From Luteimonas sp. RC10 (GTDB lineage: Bacteria; Pseudomonadota; Gammaproteobacteria; Xanthomonadales; Xanthomonadaceae), in the NCBI RefSeq assembly GCF_014192745.1, contig NZ_JACHYJ010000008.1, forward strand, positions 1-64,000: 64,000 nt of DNA. The letters run 5' to 3'. The position numbers were made by a program, and so were the translations under genes. This document shows, piece after piece, positions 49,135 through 57,797 of the stretch (the stretch's first letter is position 1; every line of letters starts with the position of its first letter). Below the pieces are notes generated by a model. That model was not told where the DNA came from. It saw only the letters and a program-made list of their open reading frames with translations, and made no database searches.

Positions 49135-50211
49135 CTAGTTCACCCGTCCCGCCACGCCCTCGCATGACGGCGAAGCAGTCGCACCCCGGGCCGCCGACGC
49201 GCGCACCAGGGTCGGACAGGTCCCGAATGCCAGTTTGAACGCACGCGTGAAGCTGCCCGGGCACTCGTAACCGCATTCGATCGCGATGTCGATCATGGGC
49301 ATGTCGCTCTTGCTGACCAGGGTCAGTGCCTTCGACAGCCGCACCTGCTTGTAGACCTGCCCCACACTGCCCCGGAACAGCCCCTGGAACCCGGCCTGCA
49401 GCTTCTTGACCGTCATGCCGACCGCCGCCGCGAGTTCCGATACGCTCAGCGGCTCGTCGAGATTGCGCTCGATCAGTTGCCTGGCGAGCTTGACCTTGTC
49501 GACCTCGATCCGCGACAGCACCGGACCGCCATCGGCGTGGCCACTGGCATGCGCACGGATCACCGCACAGATGATCTCGATCGCCTTGGCAATGAGATAG
49601 AGCCGCCGCAGCTCGCCCTGCTCGGCGCACTCGAAGGCCTGGTGCGCGGCGACGCTGGCGGCGCTGCCCAGCGGCACGTGGCGTAGCCCGGTCGGCGTCC
49701 GATGCAGGATGTAGTCACGAAACAGGGCCGGCAGCGCAGCCGCGTCCACGCCCAGGACATCGCGTACGCGGTCGCGGCGCAGGAAGATCGACACCCAGCG
49801 CAGGGGCCGGTCGGGTTCGTAGACGGTGCGCACCGCATCGCCGCTGGACAGGCCGTAGAACGTGCAGAAGCCGTGCGCCAGCGCATCGTCATCACGCTCG
49901 TCGCCGGCACAGATCGTGCTGCGCCCTTCGATCCAGGCGCAGAACACCAGGTGGTCGTCGTGGCGATGCAGCCGCGAGAGCGGACGCGCGGCGCGGAAAT
50001 CGACGATCGCCATCGACAGCGCATCGTTGAGTTGGTGGAACACCCATCCGCCATCGCCCACGGCGGCATCGTAGCGGTGCCTGAAGCCATGGCCGGCCGC
50101 CAGCGGCTCGCGCCAGCCTTCGTGCACCACGGCACTGCGCCAGTGCGCCAGGTCCGAGGCCTGCCCGGCGCAGCCGAGCATGTCTTCGATCGTGCGCTCG
50201 TCGAGGATCAT
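49135..50211 (-). CDS. AraC-family transcriptional regulator
   Basis: 358 residues. N-terminal sensing domain (about 1-240) is not closely recognisable but has a cupin-like HRHDDHLVFCAWIEG. The C-terminal double helix-turn-helix spans about 250-345: LDEPLSVSELAAAVGMTVKKLQ and DMPMIDIAIECGYECPGSFTRAFKLAFG. The layout resembles PchR-type activators that sense ferri-siderophores, fitting the receptor nearby. ATG 50211 has an excellent Shine-Dalgarno GGAGGTGA at 50218-50225, six bases upstream. Confidence 0.9.
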   Translation of the reverse strand: MILDERTIEDMLGCAGQASDLAHWRSAVVHEGWREPLAAGHGFRHRYDAAVGDGGWVFHQLNDALSMAIVDFRAARPLSRLHRHDDHLVFCAWIEGRSTICAGDERDDDALAHGFCTFYGLSSGDAVRTVYEPDRPLRWVSIFLRRDRVRDVLGVDAAALPALFRDYILHRTPTGLRHVPLGSAASVAAHQAFECAEQGELRRLYLIAKAIEIICAVIRAHASGHADGGPVLSRIEVDKVKLARQLIERNLDEPLSVSELAAAVGMTVKKLQAGFQGLFRGSVGQVYKQVRLSKALTLVSKSDMPMIDIAIECGYECPGSFTRAFKLAFGTCPTLVRASAARGATASPSCEGVAGRVN

Positions 50212-50763
50212 CGGTCATCACCTCCATGCCTGGCCGAGCGCCGGGCGTCATGCCCGCGTCGAACCGGTAGGCCATCCGCATCCAGCAGTCGGCGGAAACT
50301 CCGCGGTCGGTCGTGAAACCGACAGGACCCGTCGTGGACGAACGGCTCGCAGCGCGTGGGCGCCGGCGTGGCCCGGGCGGTTTCGGTGAAGTCGCCGCCC
50401 CGATCGGCATCTTGGCCGCCACGCCCCGGGACTACGCTTGCGAACACCTTCCATCGGTGCCTCGATTCTTGGCCATCATCCTTTCAGTCCATACCCGCAT
50501 GAGAAGCCGGCGCGAGTCGGCTGTCCAGAGCCGGCGCGCCGGACGCGATTTCGGATATGTCGTTGTTTCGACAGGCAAACGCCAGGTTTGCGCGCAACAT
50601 CGCAGCGTCGCGGACGCTGCAAACGCGCGCGCAGCGCGTCGCGACACGGACAATGCGCGCAGTTGTCCCGGCGACCGCGCGACGCACGACCCGGCGAGCG
50701 GGCGGCCGACGCCGTTGTCGTTCTGCGGCGCAGCGGCGAGACTCGTGGCATCCGCTTCGTCCG
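50212..50763. other. Divergent intergenic region between AraC and Lrp genes, with dyads
   Basis: No credible gene. It holds a perfect hairpin GCAGCGTC-GCG-GACGCTGC (50602-50620) and a 21-base dyad with arms GGACAA and TTGTCC around TGCGCGCA (50648-50668), 95 bases before the Lrp gene start. These are candidate operators or leader structures for the Lrp regulon. The half nearer AraC (50226-50600) shows only weak repeats. Confidence 0.5.
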
Positions 50764-51258
50764 ATGCCCGCCATGCCCCCGAAAGACACGCTCGACCGGA
50801 TCGACCTGAGGATCCTGCAGGTCCTGCAGGAAGACGCCCAGACCAAGAATCGCGACCTGGCCAACCGGGTTGCGTTGTCGCCCAGCGCCTGCCTGCGCCG
50901 GATCCGCGACCTGGAAGCCCGGGGGCTGATCACCGGCTACCGGGCCCACGTCGCGATCGACCGCATCCGCACTGCGACGATCGTGATCGCGCAGGTCTCC
51001 TTCGAGCGGCATTCGGCCGGCCGGTTCGTGGACTTCGACGCCTGGGCCCAGCGCACCCCGGAAATCGCCGAATCGATCCGTATCAGCGGGCATTACGACT
51101 ACCTGCTGCGGGTGGTGGTCAGCGATCTGCACGACTGGAAGCGGATCATGCGCGACATGACCGATGGCGACTTCGGCGTGGAGAAGATCGTCTCGAGCTT
51201 TCTGATGGAGGAGATGAAGGCCTTCAAGGGCTATCCGCTGACGCCGGCCACCGGCTGA
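50764..51258 (+). CDS. Lrp/AsnC-family transcriptional regulator
   Basis: 164 residues. Winged helix-turn-helix about 10-62 (DRIDLRILQVLQEDAQTKN, VALSPSACLRRIRDLEARGL) and RAM effector domain about 72-160 (YDYLLRVVVSDLHDWKRIM). Lrp-type proteins respond to amino acids or related acids and commonly control adjacent genes. The ATG at 50773 is an alternative start. The CoA-transferase gene begins 34 bases downstream, so this is likely the local regulator of the acyl-CoA operon. Confidence 0.92.
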   Translation: MPAMPPKDTLDRIDLRILQVLQEDAQTKNRDLANRVALSPSACLRRIRDLEARGLITGYRAHVAIDRIRTATIVIAQVSFERHSAGRFVDFDAWAQRTPEIAESIRISGHYDYLLRVVVSDLHDWKRIMRDMTDGDFGVEKIVSSFLMEEMKAFKGYPLTPATG

Positions 51259-51292
51259 GTCCGGCGACCCGGCCCGTCCCGGGAGGTGCGCG

Positions 51293-52519
51293 ATGACCGC
51301 GAGCGCGCCGCAGGCGCGCCGTGGACCGCTGGCCGGGCTGCTGGTCCTGGACATCACCCGCGTCGTTGCCGGCCCCTACTGCGCGATGATCCTGGCCGAC
51401 CTCGGTGCGCGGGTCATCAAGATCGAGCACCCGGAGGATCCCGATTACGTCCGCGAGTTCCCACCGCTGGTCGGTCAGGGCGACGCACGTTTCAGCGCCT
51501 TCTTCGCGCAGTACAACCGGCACAAGGAGGGCATCACCCTCAATCTCAAGCACGAGGCCGGTCGCGCGCTGCTCAAACAGCTGGCGACACGGGCCGATGT
51601 GCTGGTGGAGAACTTCCGTCCCGGCACCATGGCACGCTTCGGGGTCGGCTACGAGGTACTGCGCGAGCTCAATCCGCGGCTGGTCTACGCGGCGATCAGC
51701 GGCTTCGGCCAGACCGGTCCGAATGCGCGCAAGCCCGGCTTCGACAACAGCGGCCAGGCCACCGGCGGCCTGTGGTCGATGAACGGCTTCGCCGACCGCC
51801 CACCGGTCCGGGTGGGCACGATCATCGGCGATGTGTCGGCGACGCTGTTCGCCACGATCGGCGTGCTGGCCGCGGTGCGCGAAGCCGAGCGCAGTGGTCA
51901 GGGGCAACTGGTCGATGTTTCCCAGCAGGACTCGGTGCTCGCATTGACCGAGAACGCGGTGGTCAAGTACACAGTCGACGGCGAGATCGCCGCGCCGCTG
52001 GGCAACGATCATCCCTTCGTCAGACCCTACGGGCAGTTCCCATGCCGGGACGGCCACGTCTTCTTCGGCGGCTACAACGACAAATTGTGGGCGCTGTCGT
52101 GCCGGACATTCGGTACGCCCGAGCTGATCGACGACCCCGAGATCGACACCATGGCCAAGCGCTTCGACCCGCAGGTGTACGCGCACCGGGTGAAGCCGGT
52201 GGTCGAAGGCTGGTTCCGCGATCGCGACAAGGCCGAACTCGAAGCGATGGCCGGCGACGACATCCCGCTGTGCGCGGTGAAGAACATCCGCGAGGTGGTC
52301 GAGGACCCGCACATCGCCGCGCGCGACATGGTGGTGAATGTCGAGTATCCCGAAGGCCGGGTCGGCATGTTCGGCACGCCGATCAAGCTCTCGCGCACCC
52401 AGGCCGAGGTCCGCGGCCGCGCGCCGCGGCTGGGCGAACACAACGCCGGGGTCTATGCCGATCTGCTCGGCATCGATGCCGAGGAACTGCAACGTCTGAA
52501 ATCGCTGGGCGCGGTGTGA
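51293..52519 (+). CDS. Class III CoA-transferase (CaiB/BaiF family)
   Basis: Moves CoA between carboxylic acids via an aspartyl-CoA intermediate. 408 residues. N-terminal VLDITRVVAGPYCAMILADLGA, VIKIEHP and NLKHEAGRALLKQL are the family markers; catalytic Asp180 is in TIIGDVSATLF. Strong Shine-Dalgarno GGGAGGTG before ATG 51293. Human SUGCT of this family activates glutarate and 3-hydroxy-3-methylglutarate, relevant because an HMG-CoA reductase is encoded two genes downstream. Real acceptor unknown. Confidence 0.92.
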   Translation: MTASAPQARRGPLAGLLVLDITRVVAGPYCAMILADLGARVIKIEHPEDPDYVREFPPLVGQGDARFSAFFAQYNRHKEGITLNLKHEAGRALLKQLATRADVLVENFRPGTMARFGVGYEVLRELNPRLVYAAISGFGQTGPNARKPGFDNSGQATGGLWSMNGFADRPPVRVGTIIGDVSATLFATIGVLAAVREAERSGQGQLVDVSQQDSVLALTENAVVKYTVDGEIAAPLGNDHPFVRPYGQFPCRDGHVFFGGYNDKLWALSCRTFGTPELIDDPEIDTMAKRFDPQVYAHRVKPVVEGWFRDRDKAELEAMAGDDIPLCAVKNIREVVEDPHIAARDMVVNVEYPEGRVGMFGTPIKLSRTQAEVRGRAPRLGEHNAGVYADLLGIDAEELQRLKSLGAV

Positions 52520-52547
52520 TGTACCGCGCATCGACAGGAGACCACTG

Positions 52548-53312
52548 ATGGCCATTGCCTACGAGGTGTCGGACGGCATCGCGATGATCCGGTTCGACCG
52601 GCCCGACAAGCTCAACGCGCTGACCCTGGCGATGTATCAGGCGTTGGGCGAGGCATTCGTCGCCGCCCGCGACGACCCACGCGTGCGCGTGGTGATCCTC
52701 ACCGCCAGCGGCCAGCGCGCGTTCTGCGTTGGGGCCGACCTCGGCGAGTCGATCCCCGCCTTGATGGAGGACCGGTTCGACATCTCGCAATGGGATGACG
52801 CCCACCTCAAGAATCTGCGGCTCTACAAGCCGGTGCTGTGCGCGATCAACGGACTGTGTCTGGGCGGCGGCTTCGAGATCATGCTGGGCACCGATATCCG
52901 TATCGCGGCCGAGCATGCCAAGTTCGCACTGCCCGAGCCGTCGCTGGGCATCGTGCCGGCCGGCGGCACCCTGGTGCGGCTGGTCCGGCAGATTCCCTAT
53001 GCGCACGCGATGGAACTGCTGCTCACCGCCAACGGCTTCAGCGCACACGAGCTGCTGGCCAAGGGGTTGATCAATCGCGTCGTGCCGGCCGCCGATCTAA
53101 TGCCGCAGACGCTGGCGCTGGCCGAGCGGATCAAAGCGCTCAGCCCCGGCGCGCTGGCCGTGATCAAGGAGTCGGCCCAACGGCTGGTCGACCTGCCCGA
53201 AGCCGAGGCCTTCGCCGAAGAAGCGCGGCTGGGCCAGCGCGCCTTCACCAGCGCCGATGCGCGGCGCGGCCTGGCTGCGTTCGCAAAGAAGCAGACCCCG
53301 GTTTTCGACTGA
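52548..53312 (+). CDS. Enoyl-CoA hydratase/isomerase
   Basis: 254-residue crotonase-fold protein. RPDKLNALTLAM and FCVGADLGE form the CoA and oxyanion site; both catalytic glutamates are retained: in LGGGFEIMLGTD and in LPEPSLGIVP, so hydratase/dehydratase chemistry is feasible. AGGAG lies seven bases before ATG 52548. Placed between the CoA-transferase and HMG-CoA reductase genes; it could act on HMG-CoA or 3-methylglutaconyl-CoA, or on another C5-C6 acyl-CoA. Substrate not determinable here. Confidence 0.92.
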   Translation: MAIAYEVSDGIAMIRFDRPDKLNALTLAMYQALGEAFVAARDDPRVRVVILTASGQRAFCVGADLGESIPALMEDRFDISQWDDAHLKNLRLYKPVLCAINGLCLGGGFEIMLGTDIRIAAEHAKFALPEPSLGIVPAGGTLVRLVRQIPYAHAMELLLTANGFSAHELLAKGLINRVVPAADLMPQTLALAERIKALSPGALAVIKESAQRLVDLPEAEAFAEEARLGQRAFTSADARRGLAAFAKKQTPVFD

Positions 53313-53433
53313 TCCGGGCCGCTGCGCCCACCCCGACGCCACCACGTCCGGTCTGCCCGCGCGCGTCTCGGTGCGCCCCGCGCCAGGGTCGCCGGGCCAT
53401 CCGATCTCCACGCCCATCGTCTCCAGGACCACC

Positions 53434-54705
53434 ATGAACGCTAGCAGCCGCATTCCCGGTTTCTACAAGCTCGACCCCGACAGCCGTTTTCGCAAGATCG
53501 TCGAGGTCAGCGGCCTGCCCGCCGAGCACCTGCACGCGATGCGGCACACCGATGCCGGCATGGCGTCGATCGCCGACCGCATGATCGAGAACGCCATCGG
53601 CACCATCGCGATCCCGCTGGGCGTCGCGGCCAATTTCCTGATCGACGGCCGCGACCACCTGGTGCCGATGGCGACCGAGGAGCCCTCGGTGGTCGCGGCG
53701 GCGAGCAATGCCGCGCTGGTGGCCCGCGAGCGCGGCGGGTTCCACACCTCCAGCATGGCGCCGGTCATGATCGCCCAGGTGCAGGTGCTCGATGTCGCCG
53801 ATCCCCAGGCCGCGAGACTGCGCCTGCTCGAGGCCCGCGACGAACTGCTCGCGCTGGCGAACGCACAGGATCCGTTGCTGGTCGAACTGGGCGGCGGCGC
53901 GCGCGACATCGAGGTGCGGCTGGTCGAATCGGCGGACTTCCGCGCCGTCGTACTGCACCTGCAGGTCGACGTGCGCGATGCCATGGGCGCCAATGCGGTC
54001 AATACCATGGCCGAGGCGCTGGCGCCGCGGATCGCGGCGATCGCGCGCGGCCGCAGCCTGCTGCGCATTCTGTCCAACAAGGCCGACCTGCGCCTGGTGC
54101 GGGTGCGCGCGGTGTTCGATGCCGACAAGCTGGGGGGCGAGGCCGTGGTCGAGGGGATCGTCGAGGCGTACCGCTTCGCCGCCGCCGATCCCTACCGCGC
54201 GGCGACCCACAACAAGGGGATCATGAACGGCATTTCCGCAGTCGTGCTGGCGACCGGCAACGATACCCGCGCGATCGAAGCCGGGGCCCATTGCCACGCC
54301 TGCCGCGACGGTCGCTACACGTCGCTGTCGCACTTCGAGAAGGACGCCGACGGTCACCTGGTCGGCAGCCTCGAACTGCCGCTCGCCCTGGGCCTGGTCG
54401 GCGGCGCGACCCGGACCCATCCCACCGCTCAGGCAGCGGTGAAGCTGCTGGGCGTCCGCAGCGCCAACCAACTGGCCGAGATCACCGCCGCTGTGGGGCT
54501 GGCGCAGAACATGGCCGCGCTGCGCGCGCTGGCGACCGAAGGCATCCAACGCGGCCACATGTCGCTGCACGCGCGCAACGTCGCCGTCGCCGCCGGCGCC
54601 GCCGAGCACGAAGTCGCCGCGCTGGCCGCCCGACTGGCGGCCGACGGCCACGTCCGCCAGGACCGCGCGCAGCAGTTGCTCGCCGAACTGCGCGCCGGCG
54701 CGTAA
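53434..54705 (+). CDS. mvaA: Hydroxymethylglutaryl-CoA reductase, degradative (class II) type
   Basis: Interconverts mevalonate and HMG-CoA; class II enzymes of Pseudomonas mevalonii type oxidise mevalonate with NAD. 423 residues against about 428. Catalytic residues are in place: Glu83 in MATEEPSVVAA, Lys261 in THNKGIMNG, Asp277 in TGNDTRA, His375 in RGHMSLHARN; the cofactor motif DVRDAMGANAVNTM is present. The window also has ispE of the MEP pathway, so a catabolic direction is more likely. No HMG-CoA lyase gene is adjacent. The 121-base gap after the hydratase gene shows no terminator. Confidence 0.95.
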   Translation: MNASSRIPGFYKLDPDSRFRKIVEVSGLPAEHLHAMRHTDAGMASIADRMIENAIGTIAIPLGVAANFLIDGRDHLVPMATEEPSVVAAASNAALVARERGGFHTSSMAPVMIAQVQVLDVADPQAARLRLLEARDELLALANAQDPLLVELGGGARDIEVRLVESADFRAVVLHLQVDVRDAMGANAVNTMAEALAPRIAAIARGRSLLRILSNKADLRLVRVRAVFDADKLGGEAVVEGIVEAYRFAAADPYRAATHNKGIMNGISAVVLATGNDTRAIEAGAHCHACRDGRYTSLSHFEKDADGHLVGSLELPLALGLVGGATRTHPTAQAAVKLLGVRSANQLAEITAAVGLAQNMAALRALATEGIQRGHMSLHARNVAVAAGAAEHEVAALAARLAADGHVRQDRAQQLLAELRAGA

Positions 54706-54723
54706 GCGGGTCCGCCGACTGCG

Positions 54724-55671
54724 CTACGCCAGCAGCGCCTCCAGCGCCGCCATGCGCACTGCGACGCCATTGCGCACCTGGCGCAGCACCCGCGATTGCG
54801 GGCCGTCGGCGACCTCGTCGGCGATCTCCACGCCGCGGTTCATCGGGCCGGGATGCAGCACGACCGCATCCCGCGCGGCCAGCCGCAACCGGCGCGCGTC
54901 GAGCCCGTAGTCGCGGTGATAGTCCTCCAGCGAGCCGACCAGGCCTTCCTCCATGCGCTCGCGCTGCAACCGCAGCATCATCACCGCGTCGACACCGTCG
55001 AGCGCGGCATCCAGATCGTGCGAGACCGCGCAGCCGGTCAGCGTGGTCTCGTCCGGCAGCAGCGCCGCCGGGCCGCAGACGCGGATCTCGCCGGCGCCGA
55101 GCGTGCGCAGCGCCTGCAGGTCGCTGCGCGCGACCCGCGAGTGCTTCACATCGCCGACGATCGCCACCCGCAGACCCGAGAAATCCGTGCCCTTGGCCTG
55201 GCGCAAGGTCAGCATGTCGAGCAGGCCCTGCGTGGGATGCGCGCTGCGCCCGTCGCCGGCATTGAGCAGGGCGGTGTCCGGCGCGGCGGCCTGCGCCAGC
55301 GCGGCCACCGCGCCGTCGGCGCTGTGGCGCACGACGAAACCGCGCACGCCCATCGCCTCGATGTTGCGGAAGGTATCGAGCGCGGTCTCGCCCTTGGTCG
55401 TCGACGAGGTCGATGCGTCGAAGCCGAGGACGTCGGCGCCGAGGCGCTGGGTCGCGCGCTGGAAGCTCAGCCGGGTCCGCGTCGACGGCTCGAAGAACAG
55501 GGTGCAGACCGCGACGCCGGCCAGACGCGCATTGCGCTCGTCCCCGTCGAGGATCGCCTGCGCGCGGTCCAGCAATGTCTCCAGCGTCGCACGCGGCAAG
55601 CCGTCGAGGGTCAGCAGGTGGCGTAGGCGGCCGTCGGCGTCGAGTTGCGCGGAAGAAGCGGTCTGGGACAT
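54724..55671 (-). CDS. pyrB: Aspartate carbamoyltransferase, catalytic subunit
   Basis: Condenses carbamoyl phosphate and aspartate in pyrimidine synthesis. 315 residues. Carbamoyl-phosphate loop FFEPSTRTRLSF (about 60-71), FDASTSSTTKGETALDT with the 80s loop Ser and Lys, VRHSADGA, AGDGRSAHPTQGLLDM, and VLHPGPMNRGVEI. No pyrI partner is seen. Transcribed before ruvX in the opposite direction of mvaA; ruvX-pyrB adjacency is common in xanthomonads and pseudomonads. Confidence 0.97.
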   Translation of the reverse strand: MSQTASSAQLDADGRLRHLLTLDGLPRATLETLLDRAQAILDGDERNARLAGVAVCTLFFEPSTRTRLSFQRATQRLGADVLGFDASTSSTTKGETALDTFRNIEAMGVRGFVVRHSADGAVAALAQAAAPDTALLNAGDGRSAHPTQGLLDMLTLRQAKGTDFSGLRVAIVGDVKHSRVARSDLQALRTLGAGEIRVCGPAALLPDETTLTGCAVSHDLDAALDGVDAVMMLRLQRERMEEGLVGSLEDYHRDYGLDARRLRLAARDAVVLHPGPMNRGVEIADEVADGPQSRVLRQVRNGVAVRMAALEALLA

Positions 55672-55741
55672 CGCGGTGAGCGGGCAGCGGCGGGAGCTCG
55701 ATTGTCCCGCACCCGGTGCCCGCGCGGATAGCGCGCGTCGG

Positions 55742-56224
55742 TCAGCGCGTCACCGGCGTGCCGGTGTCCGGCGCGGCGAGCCAGCGCTCGACGATGACCG
55801 CCGCAGCGACCGCGTCGAGTGTCGCCGCGTCGCGGCGGCGACGGCGTCCTTCGGCGCGGTCGATCGCGAAGCGGCGGGCCGCCTCGATCGAGCTTGCGCG
55901 CTCGTCGATCAGGACCACCGGCAAGTCGAAGCGGGCGACGAGTTCGCGCGCGAACGCATGCGCCCGAACCCGCGCTGGCTGGTCGCCACCATCCAGGGTC
56001 AGCGGGTCGCCGACGATCATGCCGTCCGGCCGCCATTCCTTGTGCAGCCGCGCGACCGCCGGCCAGTCGATCTGGCCGCCGTGCACATCGACGACGGCCA
56101 GCGCACGCGCGCCATGGCCGAACGCGCTGCCCACGGCCACGCCGATGCGTCGCGCCCCGACGTCGAAACCGAGCACCGTGCCGTCGCGGCGGATCGCCGG
56201 CGCGGCGGGCGCGACCTCGCTCAC
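55742..56224 (-). CDS. ruvX: Holliday junction resolvase-like protein RuvX/YqgF
   Basis: RNase H-fold nuclease linked to 16S rRNA 5' maturation. 160 residues. The first catalytic Asp is in [16 protein letters not shown]; the second acid is in [16 protein letters not shown], and the third Asp near [12 protein letters not shown] start at 56224 overlaps the algH stop (GTGA). algH-ruvX-pyrB is a conserved order in gammaproteobacteria. Confidence 0.94.
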   Translation of the reverse strand: MSEVAPAAPAIRRDGTVLGFDVGARRIGVAVGSAFGHGARALAVVDVHGGQIDWPAVARLHKEWRPDGMIVGDPLTLDGGDQPARVRAHAFARELVARFDLPVVLIDERASSIEAARRFAIDRAEGRRRRRDAATLDAVAAAVIVERWLAAPDTGTPVTR

Positions 56225-56775
56225 GCCCGACCGCCGTGGCTGACGACCAGGGTCATGTCGACGCCGATCCGGCCCGCCGCCGCCTGCCAGCGCGCGTCGA
56301 GCGGGGTGTCGAACAGCAGCGGCGCATCGGCGGGCACGGTCAGCCAGCTGTGCTGAGTCAGTTCCTGTTCGAGCTGGCCGGCGCCCCAGCCGGCACAACC
56401 CAGCGCGACGATCGCGTTGTCCGGACCTTCGCCGGCCGCCATCGCCTCGAGCACGTCGCGCGATGTGGTGACATTCAGGTCCTCGGCGATCGCCAGGCTC
56501 GAATCCCAGCGCGCCTGGCCATCGTGCAGCACGAAACCGCGCTCGGGATGCACCGGGCCGCCGGCGAGCACCCGATGGTCGCGCAGGCGTTGGTCGATGA
56601 GCACGATGCCCATCTGCTCGAACACCTCGCCCAGGGTGTACTCCGAGGGCCGGTTGACGACCACGCCCATCGCGCCCTCGGCATCGTGTTGGCAGATCAA
56701 CGCGACCGAACGCGCGAAGTCGGGATCCTGCAGCGCCGGCAGCGCGACCAGCAGGTGATTGGCGAAGAACGACAT
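56221..56775 (-). CDS. algH: AlgH/YqgE (UPF0301) protein
   Basis: 184 residues, family length. Signature stretches: [51 protein letters not shown] and [14 protein letters not shown]. Members affect alginate regulation in Pseudomonas, but the biochemical role is unsettled. Its start codon lies six bases after a TAGAAT -10, so it is probably read from a leaderless mRNA together with ruvX. Confidence 0.94.
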   Translation of the reverse strand: MSFFANHLLVALPALQDPDFARSVALICQHDAEGAMGVVVNRPSEYTLGEVFEQMGIVLIDQRLRDHRVLAGGPVHPERGFVLHDGQARWDSSLAIAEDLNVTTSRDVLEAMAAGEGPDNAIVALGCAGWGAGQLEQELTQHSWLTVPADAPLLFDTPLDARWQAAAGRIGVDMTLVVSHGGRA

Positions 56776-56781
56776 GGCGGC

Positions 56782-56787
56782 ATTCTA
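56782..56787 (-). promoter_or_regulatory. -10 box TAGAAT of algH, leaderless arrangement
   Basis: On the minus strand TAGAAT is followed by six bases (GCCGCC) and then the algH ATG at 56775. The start point would fall on or beside the start codon, leaving no room for a ribosome binding site. Confidence 0.5.
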
Positions 56788-56890
56788 GCCGGCCGCGCTG
56801 CACGCCACGCGTGCACGACCTGCAGGCCGGCGCCGCAGGCGACGCAATCCGCTTCACGCAGCCCCCGCCGCCGGTCGCCAAGCTCGTCCC

Positions 56891-57775
56891 ATGACGGTCC
56901 GCATCGGCATCTCCGGCTGGCGTTATGCCCCCTGGCGCGGGGTCTTCTATCCCCAGGACCTGGTCCAGCGCGAGGAGCTGGCCTTCGCCTCGCGCACCTT
57001 CCGCACCATCGAGATCAACGGGTCGTTCTACTCGCTCCAATCGCCCAAGAGCTGGCGCAGCTGGCGCGATGCGACCCCGCCAGGCTTCGTGTTCGCGGTC
57101 AAGGGGCCGCGTCTGGTCACCCACATGAAGCGATTGCGCGACGTGGAGAGGCCGCTGGCGAACTTCTTCGCATCCGGCGTGCTGACGCTCGATGACCGCC
57201 TCGGCCCATTGCTGTGGCAGTTGCCGCCGAACCTGGCCTTCGAGCCGGCGCGCATCGACGCCTTTCTGCGCGCATTGCCGCGCGATACCGGTGAGGCGCT
57301 GTCACTGGCCCGGCGGCGCGAGCGTGACCGGATGGCCGGCCGCACCGCCTTGCCGCGCCTGCGCGAACGGCCGATCCGGCATGCGCTGGAAGTGCGCCAT
57401 GCGAGTTTCCGCGACCCCGCGTTCATCGCCCTGCTGCGCGCCCATGGCGTCGGCCTGGTAGTCTCCGACAGCGCCGGGCGGCACCCGGTGCTCGAGGATG
57501 TCACCGCCGATTTCGTCTACATCCGCCTGCATGGCGACACCGAGCTCTACACCAGCGGCTACGGCCAGGCGGCCCTCGACCGTTGGGCGCGCCGGGTCGC
57601 CCGCTGGGCGGCCGGCGGCGAGCCGCGCGATGCCGCGCGCAGCGCCCCGCGGGCGCCGCCGGCGGCCTCCGGTCGCGACGTCTACTGCTACTTCGACAAC
57701 GACGCCAAGGTCCGCGCGCCGTTCGACGCCCAGGCTCTGGCAACGCGCCTGGGCCACCTTGCCCGGCCGGGCTGA
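56891..57775 (+). CDS. DUF72 (YecE-like) protein
   Basis: 294 residues of the DUF72 TIM-barrel-like family. Motifs: RIGISGWRYAPWRGVFYP at the N-terminus, FRTIEINGSFYSLQSPKSW, FVFAVKGPRLVTHMKRL, GPLLWQLPPNLAF, RHALEVRHASF and the C-terminal VYCYFDNDAKV. Function unknown; possible nuclease or sugar-related enzyme by fold. An Ala/Arg/Pro-rich insert lies at about 238-258. Its stop codon lies in a hairpin shared with the convergent FKBP gene. Confidence 0.92.
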   Translation: MTVRIGISGWRYAPWRGVFYPQDLVQREELAFASRTFRTIEINGSFYSLQSPKSWRSWRDATPPGFVFAVKGPRLVTHMKRLRDVERPLANFFASGVLTLDDRLGPLLWQLPPNLAFEPARIDAFLRALPRDTGEALSLARRRERDRMAGRTALPRLRERPIRHALEVRHASFRDPAFIALLRAHGVGLVVSDSAGRHPVLEDVTADFVYIRLHGDTELYTSGYGQAALDRWARRVARWAAGGEPRDAARSAPRAPPAASGRDVYCYFDNDAKVRAPFDAQALATRLGHLARPG

Positions 57776-57797
57776 GCCGGCCACCGGCTCACAGCCC
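57769..57797. terminator. Bidirectional hairpin containing both stop codons of convergent genes
   Basis: TGAGCCGG (57773-57780) pairs perfectly with CCGGCTCA (57784-57791) around CCA; outer GGGC and GCCC add four pairs after a 2-base bulge. The TGA of the DUF72 gene and the TGA of the FKBP gene are both arms of the stem. There is no T run. The structure is certain; action as terminator or mRNA end protector is inferred. Confidence 0.6.

Noticed and set aside
51293-54705. Fungal-type anhydromevalonyl-CoA supply for a hydroxamate siderophore (CoA activation of mevalonate plus hydratase)
   Set aside because: Attractive because of the nearby receptor, but no ornithine hydroxylase, acyltransferase or NRPS gene is present and the reductase looks degradative.
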